DNA of 64,000 nt. Source: Morella rubra. Lineage: Eukaryota; Streptophyta; Magnoliopsida; Fagales; Myricaceae. The position numbers were made by a program, and so were the translations under genes. Of the stretch, positions 45,161-58,073 are shown in pieces (the first letter of the stretch is position 1; every line of letters begins with the position of its first letter). The stretch is from NCBI GenBank assembly GCA_003952965.2, contig CM025856.1:19110547-19174546 (forward strand), read 5' to 3'. The notes under the pieces are model-generated. The model had not been told where the DNA came from, searched no databases, and saw only the letters and a program-made list of their open reading frames with translations.

Positions 45161-48100
45161 CGATGGATACTAGTTTGCTCAAAAGCTAGCGAACTTTAAT
45201 CTTCTTGCGTCAATTCAAAGTTTCAGGAAATTTATGCAGGCACAGCAATAGGGAGGAAAGAAAGGAAGAGAAGAAAAATATACGGCATTCGTCTCGTCAG
45301 TAGGGTTGTTTGTACATGTGAGTCATCACAGTGGCCCGGCTTTCGATATTTGGAGTTCTCTGCAGGCTGCGGTTGTGCTTCCTCGTAGCAGATGGCACTT
45401 TCGTTTTCCTTTTTCCCTTTTCCTTTTTCTCCCTTTTTTTCTGTTTGTGGTTGTAGACGCTGTCTCGACACATGGCCTCTCTTTGCAACAAATGTACGAC
45501 ACATCGGTGGTTTTCTTCCGATGGAGTATCGTATTTACGTTTCCTTTCGTTTGGAGGGGCACACTGCTGTACGATGATCCACAGCTTCCCAAACTCAATG
45601 GACGGGACCCACCAGACCTTTCTTGCTTTGGATCCCTAGCTATTGGACTCTGTTCCAGTTGTTAAAAATATTATTATCTCTATTTTAAATAAATAGATTA
45701 TTTTGGAGGAATTGGGTTTTTAAGCTTTTGTCAATGGACCTCCCCCTACGTCTCCTCACCTGGCTTACATGATAGTTGATCAAGTCTCGGCTTGTTTGTC
45801 TATCTTATCTCTAAGAGCTAATGCTTCTGATGTTTTTTCTTACACTGTCTAGAGTAATTAAAAGATCTTATCTCTAAGAGGGATGGTCTAATGCTTCTGA
45901 TGTTTTTTCTTACACTCATTAATTTAATTACAAAAATAAAAGAGTAAAATTCTATGAAATATACAATCTAATTAAAAGAAAAAAAATAGAGTAGGTAGGA
46001 TCCTTAGTTCATTTTGTGGGCAAAGGCGTGGGACCGCTTGGCTTCTGATAAATTGAGCATAGAGCAGTTGGTCTTGGACCATATTATATTTCCAAAATGC
46101 ACGGATGGAGCCCACCTGAGGTATCGTGGGAATTGGGATGAAGCTGTTTAATTAGTTAAATTACGGGTTTTAGGCGGTTTGTCCCTCAGGAGATCTTGAG
46201 AAATGTTGGGTTTAGATTTCAAAATAGTTTTTTATATATGTGTTTTTTTAGAAATAGTGTAGATTTTTTTGGATTGATAAAAAGTATGTTAAAAATTGTT
46301 GGAATTTATAAAAAATTATTGGTATTAGTGAAAATGTATTGAAATTGATGAAAAAATAATTGTAAGAAATTTTTAAAAATATTTTGAAAACTATCCAAAC
46401 ATAGCCTTAAACTTTTGAGCTTTCTATTAAGGAAAATTGACAAGCACACTATCTATAAGTAATTTTTTTCTTTTCTAAAAGATTTCATTTTACCCCTCTC
46501 AATTATAAGTTTAATGTCACTCGAGTTTAAACTATCAAATTCATCGTATTAAATAGTTAAAATAGCAAAATGTATCAATATACACTCTTAAATAAAATCT
46601 CATTATCAAAATCATATCACATAAATTATAAATGGTCGGTTGTGAGAAATTTGGTTAGTCTCTTTCGAACGTAGGATTTCGTGTTCCATGAGAACTTGAG
46701 AACGTCTTACTTGTATTGCAGCCCGCTCTGAACCCAAAACTTGTTGGGCTTGGCTCAAAAAAAAATCCTATAACCTTTCAGGCTTTAAGTCTACTTTAAC
46801 CCAAACGTCCAAACTATAGGGCTTGGACTTAACTTCCTCACAACTTTCGCACTTTACGGCACTGACTTACGAAGCCCATCACTGAGTGGACTCAACGGAA
46901 GGCCCATTCTAAAGTCCATATTTGTTGACGTTAGTGAGGTCCAAATAATCGAGGCATACAAGATTGTGAAGGCCCATCCAACTAACTCCCCCCACTGGTC
47001 TCTTTCCGATCCTCCAGTTCCCTCCACCACGAAGGTGAATACGACGATGAATATGCTGTTGGAATCTGAGTTTATACAACAATATAAAAAAAAAACTTGT
47101 CGTTGAAGTTAGTTTAGTATTCGTCATCCGATAAGGAATAAGAATAAAACATAAAAAAATTTAGTATTCCAGCTTCTCCAACAGACAAGACAAATTATAT
47201 AAATAATCTTCACGTCTAGAAAATATGATAACAGCAATCCGAGATGGTTGTACAATATAGAACGTAGCGTAGAAGGCCTTTTGAAAAATTGAGTGGAGCA
47301 TAGAGTGTGATGTGTTTTTTTTTCTCCCCTCACGTTTTTGTATCGCAGAATTTCCACTTTTTTATGAGTATAATTCAATTATAATAATCTCCATGACTCA
47401 TGGTTTGCAACTTGTAAGTGCTTTGTGTCAATTCACTGCAAGTAGGTTTATTTTATTTTTTCTTAGTTACTCAATCGGCCGCGTTATTCAAAATCCGTAT
47501 TCGTTACGATAAATTGACAGTGAAATCCTTACTTGAATATTTAATTGAACAAGAGTAAAATATAGAGTTAGATCTCGAATTTAGAACCTTGTATATGATA
47601 CTTGGTAAAATTACTTATTATTCTAAAAGTTTAAAACATTGAAGGAGTATATGTTTTTATTTAAATTGTATTATTTAGTCGCATTTGTTTTCATGTAAAA
47701 CAAGAAAAATCAAAGAATATTTCAGCTGTAAATAGTTTTTAAGAAAATTATTATTTTTTCGATGTTTGGCTGATGTCTTAAAAATTATCTGAAATTTTTG
47801 TCTTACATACATATTTTGGTGCTATTCGATAGGTTTAATTTAAAGCATATCTTATTATATATATCTTAGAGAGACTGAAAACAACTTACCCTTTTAAGGA
47901 GGTGTATGCCATTTTACGCTCGACAAGCCTAATTTTTCACCTACAATTAAGATTTTCCATTGGCCTAAATTTCATTGCTCTCCCAAACACACAAAGTTAT
48001 GAAAATATTTTTCTCGAGAATATTTTTCATGCGAAACAAACACACCTTCAACACTGGTATGCAAACTTTCCGTCCTAAAAACAATTAGGTCAGCTCAATT

Positions 48101-49521
48101 TATCACCGAAATTGGACCACCAAAAAGATAAGAAAGAATCAAATACCAAAACCAAGATGGGTCCAAAGAAATTAGGAAAAAATAAGCAACTAGAAGAGTT
48201 CCTAATTGTCTCCTTATTCGACCATCAATGCTGAGCTTCAAAGACCCATTAGTTTAATTATCTTGTTAATTATTTCATTTACTAGCACACACAAACTCTA
48301 TTGCTATATATATAATTATATATATATGCAGTTGTTTTCGGAGAGAGGCCCACTGGCCAATTACAAAGCTATTAGTCAAAGACCGAATGAAAAAGCCACC
48401 TGCGTGGTCATAAGCTATTAGTCATGATATACTAACATTCTGTCCTGAAAGAGACAAAAGGGTACGTATAGGAATACCAACTCCTTTTAGTTTCTCACTG
48501 CCCAACTCTTATTTTCTCAGCAGTTTCTCATTGCCAACTCCCACAAAATTATTGCACGTACCCATAGAGAGATTGGATTGACAATAACTCGCGCGAGAGC
48601 TCCGATCTTATCCTTATCCATTGTAGAAAAAGGATAAGAAAAAAACAAACACCATCCAATAGGTCCACTCGGTTTGGTACATGCACATGGAGGGCTAGCT
48701 AGGCCAGTCACACTGAACCCACCCATCAGACCTAAACTGTAGACATTACGCATTATCTACTCTCAAATGTGTCCCACCTGAACTGCTCTTTTAAACCTTT
48801 TGTCACATCTGGCCTCCAAACTGTTTTCCATATAGGTTAATAATTTTTCTCATGACCATCCAAACACTATATACTTTCTGAGTCAGCTATGCATAATTCC
48901 TTCCCACATGCTCCAAAGTCCAAACTATTGATTTTGCACGAGTTAATTTTCTTTCCAATCAAACACCTCTTCCTGAGTCAGCTATGTAGAATTCTGACTC
49001 GAATCGCAAAATTTTTTTTGTTCTGGTTTTAGATTCCCCACTTGGGTGGGATACTGGGGGTGCTTTACAGCACTGCATAGACTTCTAAGATCTCCTTTAA
49101 TTGTCACTATTGTGGAAAATGTTAACCGACTTCTAAAGTTGACAGGCCGACCAACTAAAGATAGAGTCACAGAAGGCAGAAGATACTGCCAGTTTGGTAG
49201 CCAAGAACCCAATTTATTAGCTTAAAGATTTATATTGCCTTTGTTAATCAAAAATTTTAATAAATTTTACTAAATACAGTGAAAATTTTTTTTTTTTTTT
49301 TATTTTTATTATCAATTTTAATACTATCTTCTTTTTCTTTTTTTTTTTGACACTAACATAAAATTTTAAAAACAAAGGCACTATCCCATGTGCTAGTGTA
49401 CTGGCTACAGCAAAACTTTTTCCACCTTCCGTAGAAAATGTGGATTGCAGCCTTCCTCTAATCCTCGTGTGAGGTGATTGGCTAACAAGGACGTAGAAAA
49501 TTTTTGATCATAACACATTAA
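45161..49521. other. Intergenic, upstream of the NFD4-like gene
   Basis: No gene is seen. A CT-rich stretch at 45,400-45,440 may belong to the NFD4 promoter; no TATA box is clear. At 46,230-46,410 there is a dispersed repeat (GAATTTATAAAAAATTATTG-like, ending CCAAACATAGCC) that also resembles 9290-9475. A run at 48,305-48,330 is (TA)-rich. Confidence 0.5.
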
Positions 49522-49530
49522 TAAATTTTA

Positions 49531-49798
49531 AGAAAAAATATATTTTTTCACTCACTCACCAACTTTACCCATTTTGCATATTTAGTAAAAATATTACTGT
49601 CAATTTATTAATTTTTTAGGTTATTATATATTTTATAGAGAGTGCAAAATGTCTAACATTAATAGTTTAAGAAAATAAAATGTTTAAAATTCTAATATTT
49701 TCTCCAAATATCTAAAATTGATAGTTAAAAGGTATAATAATTTAGAGTGTAAATTATAAAACAAATGATAGTTTATGGGTAAAAAGCATATTTTTTCT
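49531..49798. mobile_element. MITE (268 bp) with perfect 9-bp target duplication
   Basis: Ends are AGAAAAAATATATTTTTTCA and the near complement GCATATTTTTTCT. TAAATTTTA is directly repeated at 49,522-49,530 and 49,799-49,807. A 9-bp duplication is typical of Mutator-like elements. The interior GTGCAAAATGT / GGTAAAAAGC words resemble the MITE at 8545-8917, so both may belong to one family. Confidence 0.8.
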
Positions 49799-49807
49799 TA
49801 AATTTTA

Positions 49808-52752
49808 TTGATGCGCTAATGGTATAACTAAAAAAGAAAAAATAAATAATTGAGTCACTAATATATTATTTTAGATCATTGGTGGAAATTTATTATTATA
49901 TTATCAAGATCGAAACGCTTATTAATATCTATTAAAGATTTTAGACAGAAATTTTGACCATCAGGACCCCATGTTTTGGCCCCACACAAAGTGTTTTACG
50001 AGGGAGTAGCATATATATATATAACTAGAGGATGAACTAGACTTATTTAGAACTTGTAGTTTGGAAGGAGAAGCAGTAGTTTTCGTTTTTTCATTTATTG
50101 ATAATTTAGCAAGTATTTATAAAATATATATATATATATATATCACTTTCTGTCTTCGTTTTGGTCCAATTTGTCACTCTTATTATTCTTGTTTCTTTCA
50201 TAAATTAGTTCCCAGTCGTATATTTCTTAATTTATTATGTTTTTCCTGGGATATATATCTCATTTATCTTCCTCTGGTCGGGTGGCAAGTGGCTTTTCTT
50301 GTTTGACGTACGGGGGGAAGACGAAAGAGCGTTCAAAGAAACCATTCAAAGCCACTACTTTCTCTCCACCCACAACTTTCACTTTCATAGCCTTATCTGC
50401 TCTTATCTTCCGGAAGTTGGCCTCCTTGCTGTAACGAAGAAGAAAGGCAATTGGGCCCCGTTTGGTTGGATATAGACGATTCCTGGACAGCTTTTTGTCC
50501 TTGCCAATGTTGATGTTGACAGAAATGCCATCACACCCCTTGCCCGAATTTCTGGAAGTGGGTTTATGTCACCATAGCGAATAATTAGAATTATTCGAAT
50601 TATGATTTTACAATAAAACTCATGGTTTTGTACTTTTCAATAAGGAGCTTAATACTTCACTTGGCTATCTTATCCCACACACCCTTGTAATCGAGAGCTT
50701 ATAAATAAAGTCGCGATGTCAATTCAATAAATTTTGACATCTTTTTTCAGATTGAATCTTCTCGCAGTAAATATAAGTCTATAGACCAAATCATTTAAAT
50801 TTTATGTATTTCATATCTATTTTTTAATCTAAATTGTTTTCTCTTATATTTTATTTTTAACAGTGATAAATCAAACCACATCATAAGAATATTCTTTATT
50901 TGGATTAATTAAAAATTAACACAGTATGAATATAATAACTTTGTTGAGGTCTGAAGTGACGAAAATTATAATTATTTAAAGAAATAAAAATAGGTACAAA
51001 AGTTTTCCCAGTTGTGGTTGAAAGACCTTGTGGTAAGTTTGCTCAATTTAGACCCCTCCTCCTCACGAAAATCTTTGATGGCATATTAATCCAAATTGAC
51101 CTCTCCTTATCTTTAAAGAATATGGTCTTTATGAAACACCCTGTGATTGAAATCCAATGTATTTTTTTTTAAGAAAAATCTTATTGTTTAGTAAACAAAA
51201 TTATTTGAAGTCATGATCAACTAATATTAAACAAACTGCATATTTGGATTATTATAGAAGAAGAGAAAGGAGAAGAAGAAGAAGAAGAATATTTTTGATC
51301 ACCCGACATAATAGGGGAGAAGAGGAGACTTTCATTTTCATTAGTAAGAGATAAGATTCTTAAGCTTTTAAATTATTGAGACCATATTTTATTGATAACA
51401 TCAATCATGGCCTTAATTTCTCTAATTAGATATTATATGAGAGTACAACATGAAACTATGTGTTCACATTCAATTGTTTTCCCCTAAGCCCCAGCCACAT
51501 GGTAAGATTCAATTGTTTTTCTCTTCCTTTTCTTCCTTTGGCAGGAAGATTTCTTAGTTTGGCAGGAACAGCTAGCAAATAGATTAATTATATATTTTCT
51601 AGCTGATAGGTAGATTTGCTCGCTTGCCTACTTCCTTACGGTAGGTGATAGAATCACCGGCTTAAATCCCCTAAACTTTAATCATTTAACTAAAACCAAC
51701 CAACCAATTTGCATCATTAACTTCAGTTTTAATTGACCTTCATATTTTAGTCCAAAGTTGGAATTTTTCAAGTTTTAATTTCTGAAGTTTCAACATTCTT
51801 CAATAGAGTAAGTTACTCGTCAATTCCCATTACTTTCGTTCATCATAATATCCAGGATTCCTCTCCAAGTGGTCCAGTTGTCCATGTCCCTTTTTATAAA
51901 ATTCTCATTAGTAATGTTCATGGTGAGTCCGTGTCAGTGTCCTCCATCCCAAATGGTCTCCAGCTGTCCCTGTCCTATAATTGTGTCCCAATTTGCGTTT
52001 ACCGCCAGAGCAAAAGGAGTCCTGCAAAAACCAAAAAAGAATTATGGATATATCAAAACGTATAAGAAAATTAAAAAAGAAATGAAAAAGGAAAAAGAAG
52101 TACCTCGTCCCGGAGAAACCAAACCTGTACACGTATGCTGCAGGGGAACGGACAGACCTACAGGGCACACGGCCTCGAACGGAAAGAATCCCAGGTGGTA
52201 CTACGAGTGCCATAAACGGCATAACCCAAACCGAACGGCAACCAAACGGCAGAACACACACAACGCAAAACAACCCAACCTAGAAAAAACGAAAAGAAAT
52301 GGTCTCCCTGGAAAACCAGAGTCGACGCAAGAATAGGTACGGGATGAACTGATCTCTGAATGATGCCAAATCCAATCCATGACCAATTACTCTAACTGGA
52401 TTCTCTTAACTTAACCAACCTATAAACTAATTTGATTTGTAACTTTAAGTGTGGTTTTGGTGGAAATGATCGAGAAGCCTTCAATGGCTGCCTCTCATAT
52501 ATTTAATTTATATATTCTGTACAGATAGGTATATATGGCATAGACGCTGTTACGAATATCGGTCACCGGATAACACAAAAAATAAATCCAAGTCCGTTTC
52601 GAATCGCCATCTTCTCCAAGCAGATCAGATCACAAACCATTTCGCTGTAATCCGACATTTCTGAGAATCTGAAAGCTGAGGACTCAACGACTACGTCGGC
52701 GTCAAGAGAGCGGTCAAACAGAGAATTCTATTGGTCAGGTACCCTTGTCTTG
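49808..52752. other. Intergenic, no gene seen
   Basis: AT-rich with (TA)n at about 50,128-50,143 and (GAA)n at about 51,270-51,290. The last 400 bases are probably the 3' flank and untranslated region of the serine-rich gene at 52,753. A 155-codon open frame at 51,869-52,336 has no recognisable domain. Confidence 0.5.
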
Positions 52753-53358
52753 TCACTCCTCCGCTCTAGACATGACGGAGAGCCGGCTCGGCCTCGGCAG
52801 GAAATCAGCGCGCCTTCGCTGCTGGTGCGAAGAGGGCCGAATTAAAGCCGACAACGCTCGCTTCACCAAATCGCCTTCAACTCCGCCGATCCTCACCAGC
52901 GAGTTCGTCATCGCCGAGCGCCGCGCGTTCAGCCTGTTTGGTGAGTACGGCGTCACTGAGTGCGAGCCGAACCCCTTGTGTAGACTGCACCTGAAAGAGC
53001 CCGGGTGGGTGGTAGGAGAGCACATACAGGTCCTCCTCTGACCTTGCCGCTTCACGATCTGGTTGCTGCCGCCACTGCCGGCACGCGGCGAGACGGAGAT
53101 GGAACGGTTCGGGGAGATGGAACGGTCGAGGGAGAACCGAACGGATGGGGCAGGTGGAGAGGTTCCGTAAACGTTGACACGCGTCGGGGAGGTGGAGCGG
53201 CTGAAGAAGGAGCTGGATCTGGAAGAGAAGCTCGAGGTAGAGGAAGCGAAGTTGGAGGAAGACGAAGACGGTGACTGAGAGTAAGACCCGCCGACTCTTC
53301 CGGAGGACGAGTAGCGCATGACTGGTCCGGTTGAAGATCTTCTAGAAGTTGCCGCCAT
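52753..53358 (-). CDS. Plant serine-rich protein of the At5g11090/At5g25280 type
   Basis: A single exon of 201 codons. The ATG at 53,358 (MAATSRRSSTGPVMRYSS) is chosen over an in-frame ATG at 53,454, because that codon lies only about 15-25 bases from the TATA box and the longer N terminus has no family look. The N-terminal half is Ser-rich low complexity (SQSPSSSSSNFASSTSSF), followed by SPTRVNVYGTSP and VRFSLDRSISPNRSISV. The C-terminal half holds the conserved family core: TCMCSPTTHPGSFRCSLHK, ARRSAMTNSLVRIGGVEGD and ALIRPSSHQQRRRADF. The Cys-x-Cys, His and Cys residues could bind metal, but this is inference. There are no membrane helices and no signal peptide. The biochemical role of the family is not established to my knowledge. 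The gene looks intact and GC-richer than its surroundings. Confidence 0.92.
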   Translation of the reverse strand: MAATSRRSSTGPVMRYSSSGRVGGSYSQSPSSSSSNFASSTSSFSSRSSSFFSRSTSPTRVNVYGTSPPAPSVRFSLDRSISPNRSISVSPRAGSGGSNQIVKRQGQRRTCMCSPTTHPGSFRCSLHKGFGSHSVTPYSPNRLNARRSAMTNSLVRIGGVEGDLVKRALSALIRPSSHQQRRRADFLPRPSRLSVMSRAEE

Positions 53359-53467
53359 TTTTGTTGCAGTAGAGAGGGAATCTAGAGAGAGAAGAAGAAT
53401 TTTCCTTTTTTCTTTTCTTAAAAGCCGTGTTTGGCTGTCTAATTTGGCAAACATGGCTTCACTCGAG

Positions 53468-53482
53468 CTATGTATTTATAGG
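53468..53482 (-). promoter_or_regulatory. TATA box of the serine-rich gene
   Basis: The minus strand reads CCTATAAATACATAG, with a strong TATAAATA core about 115-120 bases before the chosen ATG. It predicts a start of transcription near 53,440-53,450 and so supports the ATG at 53,358. Confidence 0.75.
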
Positions 53483-55082
53483 GTTGTGAAGGGTGAAAAG
53501 GTAAAAGGAGGACCGAGTAGAAAATTCGAGTTTTCGCGATATTTTCATTCAGGATATTGATCTTTATGGTTTTGCGATGGTATCCCTACTGTTGTCTTAT
53601 TTATTCTTGGGTATGCATTGCCGACATCTGATTATCTGTATTTTCCCTACCAATTCGGCCGTCTTTTACTTTGTTCCTTACATATGTTTTTAGCGTTACT
53701 CTAGACAAAAAAAAATTGAAATCTAGGCCCCACTAATGTTACTAGAAACGATAGGGGTGTAAATATGTGGTCAATATTAATATAGTCAATATTTTCAATT
53801 ATGCTGATAAGAATGGGCACAATATAGATTAATATTTCCTCAGATAAAAGTATTTTCTAACATATTTTTTAAAATAAGAAGGATAATCAACAACATCTTT
53901 TATGAATCAACAAACTCCAGATGCATAGCAGTCCATTATTGCATACAAATTTGAAGTCACGAATTTTATTATCGTAAAGAGTTGAACTAGAGTCGGACAA
54001 ATGATATTCTTGACTAACTCATTCACATCCGTGGGCATAACTTTGATCACTTCTAGGTAGTCATATTATCATTATTTTGATTTTGCGATGATATTCCTAC
54101 GGTGATCTTATTTATTTGAGGGTATGCCGACATTTTGTTATCTGTATTTTCTCCTGCCAATTCGGTGGTCTTTTACTTTGTTCCTTCTGCATGTTTTTAC
54201 CATTACTTGAGACAAAAAAAAATTGAAATAAATAAATATGTGGTCAATATTTTTCAATCATCCTGAAAAAAATTAGGCCCAATGTAGATTAGTATTTCCT
54301 CAGGTAAAAGTATTTTCTAACATATAAATTATAACATAATTGTTATTTTTTTAATTCTTCTTTAGATAACGAAGGAGAATAAGGGGCATCATTTCTAAAC
54401 GAGTCTCGAACAATTCTAACCTAATTTAGCCATACTAAAACGCTTAACATTACGACAAACTTTAAACACATATAGCAGTCCTTCATCATGTGGGAGTTAA
54501 ACTATGGTCAAACAATTAGGTGATCGTATCGCTGATCAACTCATCCACGTCTCGAAGACATAATTTTGATCACTTCTTGTAGTTATGTTATCAACTGTTA
54601 CCAAGAATAATTAATAGATAATAATGACATGACGAATTAAATTAAGTGTTAAGCAGACATGCCCATAAGATTCTATAATAGCTATAAAAATATTACAAAC
54701 CTTTTTTTATACGGTAGATATATATTACTGATGATTCTTAGAAGTCTATACAATTCTTACAATAAAATAATACCTGTGATAATGTAAATCTATGTAACGT
54801 AAAATATCCATCTTCATTGGATAGTGCCAGATTTAATTAGTCTAAATAAACTAAAAAGAATACAATATCAATTAATGTTGATAAGTTTAAAAAATCAAAA
54901 AATGGTATCTATTAATTTTTAAATTATAACTTATGAAAATAAACCTACTATATGTAGCTGTCATTGGGTCCTTAGGAAGATTTCGTTATTCATAAGTCAC
55001 GTGGAAAGATTAGTAATTTAAGGCTCAGGAAAATATATTTTTCATTCACAAACTATCACTTGTTTTGCATTTTATACTATAA
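53483..55082. other. Intergenic; a diverged direct repeat
   Basis: About 53,565-53,870 and 54,075-54,330 are related: both contain TTTGCGATGATATTCCTAC-like, CCAATTCGG, CTTTTACTTTGTTCCTT and GTGGTCAATATT. No gene is seen. Confidence 0.6.
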
Positions 55083-55263
55083 GGGGTGTTTGTTTGCCAA
55101 AATTTTGGAGAATATTCCCGAAATTTTGAAAATTTTTACTTTATTGAAATTTATTGGGATTTGTGAAAGGTGAAGTGTGTATGTGTAAAAGTTAAAAATT
55201 TTGGAGTATGTTTATTTTGTTGAAAATTTTCATGCCCCAAAATATTGGGGAAACAAATGGGAC
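55083..55263. mobile_element. Small MITE, imperfect inverted repeats
   Basis: The left arm is GGGGTGTTTGTTTGCCAAAA and the right arm TTGGGGAAACAAATGGGAC. CTATAA is present on both sides (55,077-55,082 and 55,264-55,269) as a possible target duplication. 181 bases, non-coding. Confidence 0.6.
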
Positions 55264-55269
55264 CTATAA

Positions 55270-58002
55270 ACTATCATGTTTGAGAGATTATACCCACAAA
55301 TTATCAATGTCTAATTCATTGTACATTTTATCTATTTTTTTCGTCAAATTAAACCGAAATTGATTTCTTTTCTTATACGAAATATCGATTATGTCTTAAA
55401 AAATTAAATATCTGGTTGCATTTAAGGACATAATCGGTCTTTTGTTTTATCTAATTTGTCGGGAAAAATAGATCGAGATTTCAATATATTAAAGATTGAT
55501 AGTTTATAAGTATAATGTCTTAAATGTGATATTTTAAAATATAAAATATAAAGTGTTAAAAGAGCTGCAGCCTCAATGGAATGCATTGAAACATGACAAG
55601 TATTCAAGAAGAAAATATTATAGTGCATTTGTTTTGGCCACATTGAATCTGGACCAACGAAATGGTATATCAATAATGTAAGTTCCATTATAATAGCGTC
55701 GAAGGAGAAAGCATCTATATAATGCAAGAACGTGTGCCTAAAATAGAATAAAAAAAGGTCGGCAGGCAGCTGCAGGAACACAACAATTATGGACAGGTGA
55801 GTGCATATGCAAAAGTACTAAAGTAGAGGGATATAATTGCAATACAGCAAAATTTTCACCCTTTTTTTTTTTTAGCATATCGCTTTGGATGTTTAACCTA
55901 ACCAGAAGAGCGATTTGGGTTAGTTTAAGTACAGGCCGGGGTTAAGATTTTCAGTTTCGATCCACCGTTTTTCAAAAAACCTGTGGGCGGGGGACCAATG
56001 TCAGAAACTTTGTTCACCTATTTTGAACAGTTTCCTTAGATTTCTCAATGGGTCTCTGCTGACACGTGTGCTGTCTTGCATTAAGACACACGCTCTTTGG
56101 ATTCCACGTACCCGTGTGCCATCGACTGGAAATTCTGTGTGGACCAGAACCGCCTTGGCGTGGCCCACAATTACGGTAAATTATTCCAGTCCCGAGGTTG
56201 TATGTGTAACCGGCGTAACGGATACATGAGACACGTGTAATTTTTTAAAACGGTCTCACATGCAGGAGATGCGGAGAGGGTGGCAGATGTTTTTGGCGAG
56301 AAACGACGAGTGAAAAATAATATTTGGTAGGACAGGACTGTCCTAGGATCGGCGGACATGTGTTCTTTTTTTATTGGCAGTGCTGGAATTTTTTCAATTG
56401 ACTGACATAAGTGGCAGATTCATGGGTGCGATAAACAGACGGGGTAACGATTTATTTTTTTTTCCGAGTTTTTTTTGTTCTTTTGACGTTCTTAAACTAT
56501 TTTTAATCGAAAATGATCCTCTCAGTTTTAATTCTATCTCAGTCCTAATTAGATCTGTAAAATAATTTGCTTATCTAATTGAGGGATAAAGATTTTCTTC
56601 CACTTAATTGTAATGTATAATTAAAAAGAGAGAGACAAAAAAGATATATTATACACTATTTAATACTATTTGTGTAAAGTTTTAAACAACATCAACATTG
56701 TAATAAGTTTATTTATTATGTCTATTTTTTTTAATTGATTCTATAAATAGAACATAAATTAAACAATTACCTCGTTATTATTACAACGAGCAAAATTTTC
56801 AACTTCGAATTGTTTGAGGCAGATTGTTGAGTCTGCAGAGTGCAGACTGCTTGACATTTCTGGGAGGATAATCAGCAAGGGAATATGGATAATCTTTACT
56901 TGATATTTTGTTATTTCAAAGTTATTAAAAGAAATAATATTTTTGCTGTTGATGGCAAGTAACGATTTCATTTTAAAATATTAAATAGAAGATCATATCC
57001 AATTAAATAAGTGAAACTTTAAGATCTAAGATTGCATACTCCCATTGAAGCATCCACAAACGGTTAAATCCCCCACGTCAACTAATTGAGGCGAAATTTG
57101 CTAGCTATTTCCAACAACATCAACTCTAAAAATTATTGATTAGAACTTTAAAGTAAATTATTGCCTGCATATATATATATATATCCCAAAATCAAGGTTG
57201 GTGAATTAGGGGCCTCTAATTAAGATTCTCCAAATGTTCCTACTAACTGCATTTTATTATGTAGAGGACTACAAAACAAAACGACACGCAGCGTTTACGT
57301 GGTCTGCCTGTGAGTCCAATGGGCGGCTTGACAGAAGCGGTGTGTCAATGTGTCAACACCACTATGTCTCGGAATATTGTATTATCAACATCTTTTAGAG
57401 TAACAAAAAACGTGTTAGCCACACTTAATTTTGATTATTGAAATGAACGTCCCACAACGCCCTCAGTCCTTTTAGGTCGATCGGCGGTTGCAGATGGGTT
57501 TGCCACAATCTATATATTTAACTGATAATTTCCATTTTTTTGTCACTGTCAAATGATCGTGTTGGTAAGGGCCAAGGCATAGCTTCGAAAGTTTAACATC
57601 ATTCTCTTTTTATGAGCCTGAAATCAATTAATTATAAGGAATTAATTGGTTTGTTAGTTGGCATGAACCTAATGCAAGCAGCAGAAATAAGCGACAAGTA
57701 GAGTATGGTAGGCTAGCTAATATTAATAAGGGTCGAATTAGGAGCTTTTGTTATATTCCTCTTCTTTTGGTTTGTGGGGATTGCCTTTGCACTGATCATG
57801 ATACACTTTTTCTAATTCTAGAGTGCTCTGCCATTACACTTAGCTAGGGTTTGTCAAAGATAAGTCGCCCTTCTGATCTCCTTCTTTTCTCCTTGATTTG
57901 GTTGTGCTAGCTGTAGTAGTTCTAGATTAGTCAAGATTGCCAACAGGAATCCCTGCGTGAATGCTTAAAGAACAACAACCAAATTTATGTGAAAAGAAAA
58001 CT

Positions 58003-58004
<2 letters not shown>
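55270..58004. other. Intergenic; two ACGTG core sites, no gene seen
   Basis: GACACGTGT occurs at about 56,060 and 56,230, both containing the CACGTG G-box. No open frame here shows family features. AT-rich, with (TA)n at 57,170-57,183. Confidence 0.5.

Positions 58005-58070
<66 letters not shown>
58005..58070. repeat. (GA)n microsatellite, about 33 units
   Basis: An uninterrupted AG/GA run of about 66 bases. It is likely to be length-variable between individuals. Confidence 0.95.

Positions 58071-58073
<3 letters not shown>

Noticed and set aside
51869-52336. 155-codon open frame, plus strand
   Set aside because: No domain, Lys-rich low-complexity middle, no promoter signals, and an opposing frame of similar length covers the same DNA.
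53005-53274. Plus-strand open frame within the serine-rich gene
   Set aside because: It is a shadow of the conserved minus-strand gene: Gly/Arg-rich because it is the complement of Ser-rich codons.
52753-53454. Longer 233-codon version of the serine-rich protein
   Set aside because: The extra 32 residues begin almost at the predicted transcription start and have no family similarity. The inner ATG at 53,358 matches the known family start.
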